This document shows, in pieces, positions 7,725 through 15,909 of a DNA stretch of 64,000 bases. The translations under genes and the position numbers were made by a program. Source of the DNA: JARRQJ01 sp963810615 (GTDB taxonomy: Bacteria; Pseudomonadota; Gammaproteobacteria; DRLM01); the NCBI GenBank assembly GCA_963810615.1, contig CAWEOA010000002.1:1-64000 (forward strand). Direction: 5' to 3'. The notes under the pieces were generated by a model. The model saw only the letters and a list, made by a program, of their open reading frames with translations, was not told the origin of the DNA and did no database searches. Position 1 is the first letter of the stretch. Every line of letters starts with the position of its first letter.

Positions 7725-8282
7725 TCATTGCGATGCACTGCCCGCCGCGCTGGGAATCAAGGCCCAAGTCTTCAATACCTTGTAACAGACGCCGCTGGCC
7801 GCGGTGATGGATTCCACCAGCGCAAAGCTGTCCGCCTGGTATACGATCGGCGCCATGACGGGCATGTCCGGCGGCGGCTTCCTGACCTTGCGGAACAAGG
7901 TGAGATGGGGACGAAAGGGCCGGGCATCGAGCTGACAGCCGCACTGCACGGCGGCCTTGCTCATGCCGTCGACCAAGGTCGTCAGCGCTGCCGGCACGCC
8001 ATCGCTGCCCGCCCACAACACCTGCGGCTTGCGCCAATAGCCCAGCTGATCGAATTGCAGGGTAAATTCCGCTATCGTTATCCCGGCCAACGCCGCCTCG
8101 ATACAGGATTGGCGCTCGCCAGGGGTGGAGCCCAGATACACCAGCGTGATATGCAGATTGCCGGCATCTACAGCGCGGCCCATTCCCGGCGGAAAGCGGA
8201 CCTGCACATCCACCAAGGCCTTCCGCACCGCGGCATTCGGCCACAGCGCCAGGAATAAACGTCGGACATCAGGGCTGCTCAC
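7725..8282 (-). CDS. thpR: RNA 2',3'-cyclic phosphodiesterase (2H family)
   Basis: A 2H-phosphoesterase that opens 2',3'-cyclic phosphate ends of RNA. 185 residues from a GTG at 8282. Both HxTL motifs are present, HITLVYLG at about residue 44 and HLTLFRKV at about 126. The start is placed at GTG because RRLFLALWP is the family N-terminus and the upstream extension lies inside pncC. That start overlaps the last 14 bases of pncC, suggesting coupled translation. The pncC-thpR-recA order is common in Proteobacteria. Confidence 0.88.
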   Translation of the reverse strand: MSSPDVRRLFLALWPNAAVRKALVDVQVRFPPGMGRAVDAGNLHITLVYLGSTPGERQSCIEAALAGITIAEFTLQFDQLGYWRKPQVLWAGSDGVPAALTTLVDGMSKAAVQCGCQLDARPFRPHLTLFRKVRKPPPDMPVMAPIVYQADSFALVESITAASGVCYKVLKTWALIPSAAGSASQ

Positions 8283-8778
8283 GCCACAGATCCAAGAGAC
8301 CTCGCAAGACCGCCGCCACCGCATGGCGACGCACGGCTTCGCGGTTACCCGTGAACAACAGGCATCGCGTCTGCGTGTCCATACCACTGCCCGCCCAGGC
8401 CAGGCACACGGTCCCCACCGGCTTTTCCAGAGTGCCGCCGCCTGGACCCGCGATACCGCTCACCGCCACCGCCACCTGGGCATGGCTACGGGCCAGGGCA
8501 CCTTGGGCCATTTCCCGCACTGTCGGCTCGCTCACCGCTCCGTGCTGCTCCAGTGTGGCGGGATTGACACCCAACAGCTCCACCTTGGCGGCATTGCTAT
8601 AGGTGACAAAACCCCGCTCAAACCATTGGGAACTGCCGGATATGGCGGTGATCGCCTGCGCCACCCATCCGCCGGTACAGGATTCCGCGGTCGTCAGCAT
8701 GAGACCGCGCTGGCGCAAGCTTTCTCCCAGCTGCGCGGCAAGGGTTTCTAAATCCATCCCTTCCATCCCGCTGTCCAT
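8269..8778 (-). CDS. pncC: Nicotinamide-nucleotide amidase (CinA C-terminal family)
   Basis: Deamidates NMN to nicotinate mononucleotide in pyridine-nucleotide salvage. 169 residues, a single CinA C-terminal domain with TAESCTGGWVAQAIT, SNAAKVELLGV and AVSGIAGPGGGT. The N-terminal MoCF-like domain of long CinA proteins is absent, as in E. coli PncC. Three Met codons lie close together (8778, 8766, 8757) and the true start is uncertain. Confidence 0.92.
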   Translation of the reverse strand: MDSGMEGMDLETLAAQLGESLRQRGLMLTTAESCTGGWVAQAITAISGSSQWFERGFVTYSNAAKVELLGVNPATLEQHGAVSEPTVREMAQGALARSHAQVAVAVSGIAGPGGGTLEKPVGTVCLAWAGSGMDTQTRCLLFTGNREAVRRHAVAAVLRGLLDLWREQP

Positions 8779-8995
8779 CCCCCGAAAATTTCATTTTAGC
8801 AAAGACAAGATTGCGCAGCGCCGCCGGCTGTCCAGCCCGGTCGTTCTGGGTTAAGATTGGCGGCTTTTGATAGGCTCGCCAGGTTGATCACGGCATATTG
8901 CGACTCATTTGCGCTCAATAGCCGGGAAGATCGCTTCCGACACCGCCGGTTTCTACACATTGCTGCGCACCCAGTATAGGCAAGTCCCACACGCC

Positions 8996-9913
8996 ATGAA
9001 CGATAATACCCCCCCCACATTCAGCGTCTCGTCCGGCAGGCGTTCCTGGCTTTCAACGTTAGGTGTGCTGGAACAATACCTCGCACCTCATCACCTGCTC
9101 ACCCGCTGGATGCAACGCCTGACCAGGGTGCGCGCACCCTGGTTCAAAAACCGGCAAATCGCATGGTTCGTCCGCCGTTATCAGGTGGATATGAATATCG
9201 CCGCCGAAACCAACCCTCTCGCCTATCCTGATTTCAATACTTTTTTCACCCGCCCCCTCAAAGCGGGCGCCCGCACCATCATCAGTGGCGACCATGCCCT
9301 TGCCTGCCCGGCGGACGGCAAGATCAGTCAGATCGGCGATGTGGACAAGGGCCGCCTGCTCCAAGCCAAGGGTTATTCCTTCGATTTACTCACCTTGCTG
9401 GGCGGCTCCGAGGCGCGTGCCCGACCTTTCCAGGACAGTCGCTTCGTAACGATTTACCTCTCACCACGGGATTACCATCGGGTACATATGCCCTTGGCCG
9501 GGCGCTTGCGGGAGACGATCTATATCCCCGGCCGCTTGTTCAGTGTCAGTCCCCGAACCACCCAGGCTATCCAGGGATTGTTCGCCCGTAATGAACGCCT
9601 GGTCTGCATCTTCGATACCGCCATCGGCCCTGTGGCCGTGATCTTGGTGGGCGCCATGTTCGTGGCAGGTATCGAAACCGTATGGTCGGGCCTGCTCCCC
9701 CATAGCAAGCGGGTGATTGAACGCAATTATGCAGCCGGGCAAGCTCATGAAGAGATCGCGTTGGAACGCGGCCAGGAAATGGGACGATTCAATATGGGGT
9801 CTACGGTGATCGTATTATTCCCACCCGACCGGGTCGAGCTAGCGCCGGAATTGACGCAAAACGCGCCGGTGACCGTCGGCGAACTGCTCGGGACAATGAG
9901 CCTTGACGCTTAG
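8996..9913 (+). CDS. psd: Phosphatidylserine decarboxylase proenzyme
   Basis: Makes phosphatidylethanolamine at the inner membrane and self-cleaves to a pyruvoyl enzyme. 305 residues from ATG 8996. The catalytic SPRDYHRVHMP is at about 156-166, and the autocleavage site reads MGST (267-270; LGST in E. coli) within GRFNMGSTVIVLF. The start is the first ATG giving family length; an upstream TTG extension at 8909 is not believable. Confidence 0.95.
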   Translation: MNDNTPPTFSVSSGRRSWLSTLGVLEQYLAPHHLLTRWMQRLTRVRAPWFKNRQIAWFVRRYQVDMNIAAETNPLAYPDFNTFFTRPLKAGARTIISGDHALACPADGKISQIGDVDKGRLLQAKGYSFDLLTLLGGSEARARPFQDSRFVTIYLSPRDYHRVHMPLAGRLRETIYIPGRLFSVSPRTTQAIQGLFARNERLVCIFDTAIGPVAVILVGAMFVAGIETVWSGLLPHSKRVIERNYAAGQAHEEIALERGQEMGRFNMGSTVIVLFPPDRVELAPELTQNAPVTVGELLGTMSLDA

Positions 9914-10062
9914 GACGCGATCACGCCTCACCTGCCGCACGGGAGGTAAATATCGAAAGTCCTATTTAGGACGGTGGCCTGGCATAACGCATTCGACACG
10001 CCATCACACCGCACGCACGGACATGCCGTTGCGATAGTTAGGTGTCGCCCACTTAAGCGGAA

Positions 10063-10407
10063 TCAGTTCATCGGTTTGTTTTGGTTATAGAGCAGCACCT
10101 CTTGTAAAGAACGGAAGGCGATGGCATCAAAATCGCGGAACATCATGCCGACACCGTCTCCCGACACCCTCACCACGCGCGCATTAATGCGATGCCTGGT
10201 CAATTGAGGGCCGCCACCCAGTTTAAAGGTCAATTCCACCGGGGTTTCCGCGGCAAGCTTAACCGTTTCAGGCAGCTCGACGAACACTCCACCCAAGCCG
10301 ATATCGCGCGTCCGGCACTCTTCGGCCTGGACACCGGCATAGGACAAATCAACCGGCACATTGATCGATGTACGTTCAGTCCAACGACGCTCCATAGAAC
10401 AACCCAT
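10063..10407 (-). CDS. PilZ-domain protein, probable c-di-GMP receptor
   Basis: Single PilZ domain of 114 residues. The N-terminal RRWTERT provides the arginine-rich c-di-GMP motif (RxxxR type) and DIGLGGVFVEL corresponds to the second D/NxSxxG-type motif, though Gly replaces the usual Ser. Beta-barrel strands such as NARVVRVSGDGVGMMF follow. It stands alone between psd and epmA. The start could also be the second Met at 10395. The output is unknown. Confidence 0.85.
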   Translation of the reverse strand: MGCSMERRWTERTSINVPVDLSYAGVQAEECRTRDIGLGGVFVELPETVKLAAETPVELTFKLGGGPQLTRHRINARVVRVSGDGVGMMFRDFDAIAFRSLQEVLLYNQNKPMN

Positions 10408-10658
10408 CCTTTCCCCATGCAGTGACTAGTATTTATGTTATGGCTTCCCTTCGTTTTAGAGACAGTACCACTATCTCTACGATATCCCTAATATGCAATC
10501 ATTGTACCCAATATATTAAAACCGATTGATTGGCAATACATTAGCTGAATATTTGCCCCATCCTGCCTAGTCAATCGCGGTAAGAATCTTCAAACCGTAA
10601 ACCTGGTCGACACACTCCCCGCCACGCCCCACCCGTAAAGCAGCCGGCAAAGCCATTA

Positions 10659-11630
10659 TTAAGCGCGATCGAAGGGGAAAGCCAGCACCTCTCCCAGCGC
10701 CGTTGCCCCCACCTTCAACATCAACAGACGATCCAACCCCACGGCGATGCCGCTGCAGGCGGGCAGGCCATGGGCAAGGGCCGCAAGCAATCTTTCATCC
10801 ATACTCATCTCGGGCATGCCCCCTGCACGGCGCAGTCGGCAATTCTCTTCAAAACGCCGACGCTGCTCGGCGCTATCCTGCAACTCTTGAAATCCGTTGG
10901 CCAACTCCACACCATCAATATAGACCTCAAAGCGCTCGGCAACCGCCGGCACACCAGGTTTGACGCGCGCCAACATAGCCTGCGACACCGGATAATCACA
11001 CACAATCTGGGGGCGGCCATCGCCGCCCAGCCGCGGTTCGATCAAATGGCTCCACAGCAGTGTCAACCAGCCATCTCGGTCATCACCCAGAGACGCGGAC
11101 ACCGCGATGCCATGGCCGGCGGCGCAATCACGTAACTGGGCAAGGGAGGCCGAATGCGGTTCAAGTTGCAGGTGGTGCGCGAACAATGCGGCATAGCTGC
11201 TCGAGGTCGCGGGCGGCGTGTGCAAAACCATACGCAATAAGTCGTCGACCTCCGCCATTAAGCGGCGGTAATCAAAACCCGGACGGTACCATTCCAGCAT
11301 GGTGAATTCGGGATTGTGATAGCGGCCGGCCTCGCCGTTGCGGAAGGACTTGCATATCTGATAAATGGGACCGCTGCCCGCCGCCAGCAGTCTTTTCATG
11401 GCGAATTCCGGCGAGGTTTGCAAAAACATGGTCCGGCCCGCCGCGGCACCCGGACCGGCGTAGTGGCTGCAAAAACTATCGAGATGGGGATCGGTCGCAC
11501 CGTACGCGGAAAGTACAGGGGTCTCCACTTCAAGCACGTCCCGTTCTGCAAAAAACTCACGGACTACGCCAAGTAATTCGGCCCGGTGCCGCAGCACCTC
11601 AACTCCAGCACTGGGCCGCCACTCGGTCAT
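10659..11630 (-). CDS. epmA: EF-P--(R)-beta-lysine ligase
   Basis: A LysRS catalytic-core paralogue that attaches (R)-beta-lysine to Lys34 of EF-P. 323 residues without the tRNA anticodon-binding domain. Class II motifs are visible: FLQTSPEFAMKRLLAAGSG, ICKSFRNGEAGRYHNPEF and GIAVGLDRLLML at the C-terminus. It lies 45 bases downstream of efp on the same strand, with epmB divergent on the other side of efp, so the modification set is together. Confidence 0.95.
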   Translation of the reverse strand: MTEWRPSAGVEVLRHRAELLGVVREFFAERDVLEVETPVLSAYGATDPHLDSFCSHYAGPGAAAGRTMFLQTSPEFAMKRLLAAGSGPIYQICKSFRNGEAGRYHNPEFTMLEWYRPGFDYRRLMAEVDDLLRMVLHTPPATSSSYAALFAHHLQLEPHSASLAQLRDCAAGHGIAVSASLGDDRDGWLTLLWSHLIEPRLGGDGRPQIVCDYPVSQAMLARVKPGVPAVAERFEVYIDGVELANGFQELQDSAEQRRRFEENCRLRRAGGMPEMSMDERLLAALAHGLPACSGIAVGLDRLLMLKVGATALGEVLAFPFDRA

Positions 11631-11675
11631 GATCTGATGATTAAAATTTCACGCGCACGAACAATGGGGACCGCC

Positions 11676-12245
11676 TTAAGTCTTTGCACGGGAAACATAC
11701 TCGCCGGTACGCGTATCGACCTTCAGCACGTCGCCGATGTCGATAAACAAGGGCACTCGCACCACCGCCCCCGTTTCCAGGGTAGCCGGCTTTCCGCCAC
11801 CGCCCGAAGTGTCGCCGCGCACGCCGGGGTCGGTATCCGTCACCGTCAATTCCACAAAGTTGGGCGGCGTCATCGCCAAGGGCTGGCCATTCCACAGGGT
11901 GACGACGCACGTTTCCTGGCCCTTCAGCCATTTCGAGTTATCGCCTACGGCGGTGGGACTCGCGGTAAATTGCTCAAAGGTATCGGGGACCATGAAATGA
12001 TAGAACTCACCGTCGTTATAGAGAAACTGCATGTCGGTGTCCACGACGTCGGCCGCTTCCAGACTCTCGCCCGATTTAAAGGTACGCTCGATGACCCGGC
12101 CGGTCTTCAAGTTACGGATCTTGACCCGATTGAAGGCCTGCCCCTTGCCGGGCTTTACGAACTCGTTTTCAATGATCGCGCAGGGATCGCCATCGAGCAT
12201 CACCTTGAGCCCGCCTTTGAATTCACTCGTGCTGAACGTCGCCAT
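11676..12245 (-). CDS. efp: Translation elongation factor P
   Basis: Relieves ribosome stalling at polyproline. 189 residues starting MATFSTSEFKGGLKV. The modified lysine is Lys34 in FVKPGKGQAF. Three beta-barrel domains are expected, and the C-terminal GDVLKVDTRTGEYVSR is typical. The start at 12245 follows the family N-terminus and drops 17 upstream residues. It shares a 102-base divergent intergenic region with epmB. Confidence 0.97.
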   Translation of the reverse strand: MATFSTSEFKGGLKVMLDGDPCAIIENEFVKPGKGQAFNRVKIRNLKTGRVIERTFKSGESLEAADVVDTDMQFLYNDGEFYHFMVPDTFEQFTASPTAVGDNSKWLKGQETCVVTLWNGQPLAMTPPNFVELTVTDTDPGVRGDTSGGGGKPATLETGAVVRVPLFIDIGDVLKVDTRTGEYVSRAKT

Positions 12246-12347
12246 ACTATCCTCGTTTATAATGCCTGCCCACGATACCGGCCTCGCGGCATCCACACCG
12301 GATGCATCCCGCCGGGTATTTCGGTATCACTAAAAGTAAAGGTGCCT

Positions 12348-13403
12348 ATGTTACAGCGAAATCTTACATCTTGGCAGCGTCCCCGCTGGCAACAGTCCTT
12401 GGCCGAGGCCATCAAAGACCCTTCGGAGCTATTGAGTCTGCTGGAATTGCCGCCGGACACCCTCGCTCTCAGTCAGCATATGGCACGGCAATTCCCGATG
12501 CGCGTACCGCGCAGTTACGTGGCGCGCATGCGCAAAGGCGACCCTGACGACCCACTCTTGCGTCAAATCCTGCCCCTCCATGCGGAAGAGCTGGAGTTCA
12601 GCGGTTATTACAGCGACCCCGTAGGAGACCTCCCCGCCATGCCGCTACCCGGCCTCCTGCATAAATATCACGGACGGGTACTGCTGATCACTACCGGCGC
12701 CTGCGGCATTCATTGCCGCTATTGTTTCCGGCGCCACTTTCCCTATGGGGATGCCAATCCCGCACCGGACGCCTGGCGATCGGCCCTAGATTATATTGCC
12801 GCCGATTCCTCTATCGCCGAGGTCATTTTGAGCGGCGGCGATCCTCTATCCCTGCCGGACCCTCGGCTCGCCGAGCTGGCGGGTCAGCTCAGCGCCATCC
12901 CCCATGTCAAGCGTCTGCGCATCCACAGCCGTCTGCCTATCGTATTGCCGGAACGCGTCGATGCGGCGCTACAGGAGTGGCTGAGCGCCTGCACTCTGCA
13001 AAAGGTCATGGTGGTACATGCCAATCATCCTAATGAAATCGATGAGGATACGGCTCAGGCCTTGCGCGGTCTGCAGGCTTGCGGTGTCACCGTACTCAAT
13101 CAAGCGGTATTGCTGCGCGGGATCAACGACAACGCCAATATTCTGTCCGCATTAAGCGAAACCCTGTTTTCGGCCGGGGTATTACCTTACTACTTGCATT
13201 TACTGGATAAAGTTAAAGGGGCGGCCCATTTCGACGTTTCCGAGACGCGCGCCGTCAGCCTTATCAACACATTACAAAACCGCTTACCCGGCTACCTGGT
13301 TCCGCGGCTGGTACGGGAGACAGCGGGCACCCCGGCTAAAATCCCGGTTCACGGCCTGGAAACCGGTACTGCGATTTCTGAAGAATCCGGCGCTTTGCTA
13401 TAA
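12348..13403 (+). CDS. epmB: EF-P beta-lysylation protein (lysine 2,3-aminomutase-like radical SAM enzyme)
   Basis: Radical SAM enzyme converting (S)-alpha-lysine to (R)-beta-lysine for EF-P modification. 351 residues. The cluster motif CGIHCRYC is at 119-126 (CX3CX2C), and SGGDPLSLPD and the lysine-binding C-terminal region (YYLHLLDKVKGAAHF) are typical. The start at 12348 is preceded by TAAAGG; the longer in-frame extension runs antisense through efp and epmA and is not real. The stop codon overlaps a -10-like element. Confidence 0.95.
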   Translation: MLQRNLTSWQRPRWQQSLAEAIKDPSELLSLLELPPDTLALSQHMARQFPMRVPRSYVARMRKGDPDDPLLRQILPLHAEELEFSGYYSDPVGDLPAMPLPGLLHKYHGRVLLITTGACGIHCRYCFRRHFPYGDANPAPDAWRSALDYIAADSSIAEVILSGGDPLSLPDPRLAELAGQLSAIPHVKRLRIHSRLPIVLPERVDAALQEWLSACTLQKVMVVHANHPNEIDEDTAQALRGLQACGVTVLNQAVLLRGINDNANILSALSETLFSAGVLPYYLHLLDKVKGAAHFDVSETRAVSLINTLQNRLPGYLVPRLVRETAGTPAKIPVHGLETGTAISEESGALL

Positions 13404-13404
13404 T
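13390..13404 (+). promoter_or_regulatory. Extended -10 promoter overlapping the epmB stop
   Basis: TGCTATAAT ends at 13404; its TATAAT (13399-13404) contains the epmB TAA. It is an extended -10 (TGnTATAAT) without a convincing -35 hexamer, and it would drive the PilZ-like gene at 13477. Confidence 0.45.
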
Positions 13405-13476
13405 TTAGCGGTAGTAAATAAAGTAGGTATGCGGCGCGATACAGAAAATGGCGGAACGATAAATAGGGGAAGCGCG

Positions 13477-15102
13477 ATGCCACGAACAATCGCGACATTA
13501 TCAACTGCCCCATGGGAAGCAGCCCAGGGCTTAACGTCACTGCAGGGTCATGAGGTGGCATCATGGATCGAGGCCTTACCGCTCGCAGATGTGGGCAAAA
13601 CCCGTCATCGCGTATCAAGCTCCCTGGATAAGCTCATCACCAGCGACTTACCCGGGCAGGAACGCTTCGCGGCCTTGGAGCTATTCCGCAGTCCCATCCA
13701 CTATTTGAGCGAAGCCTTGCAACCTCACTTCGTCGGCACGGCCTTTCCGTTGACGCTAAAAGCCCGCGGTATCGCCGATCAACTCAGCGAATTGCAGATG
13801 GCGATGGCCGAGGGCTACCAAGGCGTTTCCGACGAACTGCTCGATTTAAACACCGTTCGCCAAGAGTTCACGATGCTCGCCACCAGCCTGCAACGTTCGC
13901 TTTTTTATCTCGGACAAGTTCTATTGACCAGCTATCAGCTGTACGAGTCAATCAGTGCCGATTGCTGGCGTCGCATCCATCGTATCTATGAAGCCGTCGA
14001 ACGGAAGGGCGTGCATTCAAGCACGGTCCAGGATCCGTATCGACAGCACCAACAGTCAACCACTGCCGAAGAACAATATAAACAAATCCTGATGCTGGCC
14101 CTGACCAATCCTTACCGCTACTCTCAAACTGATATTGCCTCGATCTATTCGCTTTTGGAACAGTGGACGCCGCAGTGCCGACTCTATTCCGCCGATCACC
14201 CGGATGCGCATCAATTTGCCTGTCGCGTCGACCTGGCGAGCAACGAGCCTCCATCCTCCATCGCCTATAGCGCGATCCCTCATTCCGCAACCTGCCGTTT
14301 ATTAGACACCTCCGCACTGATTCAGTCGCTGCCGAATTCATTGCCGCCGGGCGGAGACGAGACTTCGAATCACCCCACTGAAACGCAGATCCCGCAAACA
14401 ACCGTGCTCTGGAAAGATCTTCTGCATTCCCTAGCCACTGCCTGGGGCCTGACGGCAAAACGAAGATATTCGCGAGCGTTTCCTGAAACGAGCGGCATAG
14501 CGATCAACCTGGGCCTCAGCGCCATCCATCCACTGATCGACAAGCTGGACTCCATGTCGGCCATGGAATCCGCACGGATCAAAGAACGACCCGGCACAAC
14601 GGACGCCAGAAACGATGATGAAACTTATTTGTGCGAGGTTATCGATGAAAGCGCAGGGGGTTCGCGCCTGAAGTGGCGCAACATAAATAAAGGGAAAATT
14701 CGCGTCGGTGAATTAATCGCGCTGCGCCAGACCCATGCCCCCGGGGAGATGCCGGGGATTGGCGCAATCCGCTGGCTGAAAAACACTAATCAGCACACCG
14801 TTGAATTCGGGATTCAACTGATTTCGCCCGGCGCCGTTCCGATCGCCGTCAGACTCTATAATGTCAACGATCAGGAATCCGACCACGATTATTTAAAAGG
14901 CTTATATATCCCGGAATTCAAGGCCATCCGGCAGCCGGCGAGCCTCATCTTGCCCGCATTTCTCTATCGTGTGGATGATGTCATTTCCCTGGTAATGGAT
15001 CATCGAGAACACTGCTTACAGCTGGTAAAGGCCATAGAAACCACCCAGGGGTTCAGTCGATATTATTATTCCTCACTGGCTAGCCCCCAGGAGCACCACT
15101 AA
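13477..15102 (+). CDS. Conserved protein with C-terminal PilZ-like domain
   Basis: 541 residues. The N-terminal 360 or so residues are mostly helical and I do not recognise them. The C-terminal part (about 385-530) resembles a PilZ barrel: EVIDESAGGSRLKWRN has the D/NxSxxG spacing, IRVGELIALRQ and GAIRWLKNTNQHTVEFGIQL give the barrel strands, and SLILPAFLYRVDDVISL follows. The canonical N-terminal RxxxR is not obvious, so c-di-GMP binding is an inference. The start at 13477 has AGGGGA a few bases upstream; 13429 is an alternative. A FimX-like protein is encoded 800 bases downstream, past a divergent GNAT gene, suggesting a common c-di-GMP pathway. Confidence 0.7.
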   Translation: MPRTIATLSTAPWEAAQGLTSLQGHEVASWIEALPLADVGKTRHRVSSSLDKLITSDLPGQERFAALELFRSPIHYLSEALQPHFVGTAFPLTLKARGIADQLSELQMAMAEGYQGVSDELLDLNTVRQEFTMLATSLQRSLFYLGQVLLTSYQLYESISADCWRRIHRIYEAVERKGVHSSTVQDPYRQHQQSTTAEEQYKQILMLALTNPYRYSQTDIASIYSLLEQWTPQCRLYSADHPDAHQFACRVDLASNEPPSSIAYSAIPHSATCRLLDTSALIQSLPNSLPPGGDETSNHPTETQIPQTTVLWKDLLHSLATAWGLTAKRRYSRAFPETSGIAINLGLSAIHPLIDKLDSMSAMESARIKERPGTTDARNDDETYLCEVIDESAGGSRLKWRNINKGKIRVGELIALRQTHAPGEMPGIGAIRWLKNTNQHTVEFGIQLISPGAVPIAVRLYNVNDQESDHDYLKGLYIPEFKAIRQPASLILPAFLYRVDDVISLVMDHREHCLQLVKAIETTQGFSRYYYSSLASPQEHH

Positions 15103-15179
15103 GCCCTTTCCGATGATCATACATATCGAGATATTTTCCTGCCTCCTGCCGCAAATGATCACGGGCCGTCAGCGCCCTA

Positions 15180-15716
15180 TTACACCTCTGAGCGCTTGAA
15201 CAAACGGGTAAACTCCGGCGGATAAATCAATGAGCCGCCGCCTTCCAAAGCCCCCTGCTCCAATTCCTTAGCGGTGATGGAATCTTCGGGCACGGGCAGG
15301 GAACTACGAATCCCCCATTTCGATGCGTGCTCAAAACCAAAACGTCGATAATAATCCGGGTGGCCGATCACCACGATGGCCTTATGCCCCAGGCCGGTAG
15401 CCTTGGTCAGCGCCGCTTCCAGCAAGGTCGACCCGATGCCGCGATGAGACTGTGAAGGCACTACCGACATGGGCGCCAGGGCCAAGACCTCGAGCTGCTT
15501 GCCCTGGCGCTCAAGATGCGCATGAAACAACAAGATATGACCGGCCACGCGGCCTCCCACCTCGGCAACCAAGGACAGCTCAGGGATGAAACTTTTTGAT
15601 TGCCTGACCACCGCCACCAACTGGGCCTCATCCTCACCGCCAAAGGCACTCTGATTCACCACCGCAATCGCCTGTGCATCCGATTGATTTTCTTGCCTTA
15701 CTTTTACTTCCTGCAT
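15180..15716 (-). CDS. GNAT-family N-acetyltransferase (YhbS-like)
   Basis: Predicted acetyl-CoA-dependent N-acetyltransferase, substrate unknown. 178 residues with the GNAT acetyl-CoA motif as SHRGIGSTLLEAAL (Q/RxxGxG/A type), preceded by LALAPMSVVPS, and followed by VVIGHPDYYRRFGFEHA, typical of the YhbS group. The start at 15716 has GGAGG six bases upstream. It stands alone, opposite in direction to both neighbours. Confidence 0.85.
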   Translation of the reverse strand: MQEVKVRQENQSDAQAIAVVNQSAFGGEDEAQLVAVVRQSKSFIPELSLVAEVGGRVAGHILLFHAHLERQGKQLEVLALAPMSVVPSQSHRGIGSTLLEAALTKATGLGHKAIVVIGHPDYYRRFGFEHASKWGIRSSLPVPEDSITAKELEQGALEGGGSLIYPPEFTRLFKRSEV

Positions 15717-15909
15717 TCTCGGCCTCCAAACGCCTCTATGTTTCCCAGCCTCCTGGGGGTAACCCCCATCCCATAATACAAGCAAAGGGAGGGGAGTTGG
15801 TCAATACACTAAATATTTCGGGCCGATCAACCGATAAATTTAGCGCGGCAAGTCGGGAAGCTAGAACGGTCCCCGCGAGTGATCGTTATACATATTATGG
15901 GAGAAGCCG

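Noticed and set aside
11586..12347. Long in-frame N-terminal extension of epmB
   Set aside because: It runs antisense through efp and epmA; the family start and an RBS are at 12348.
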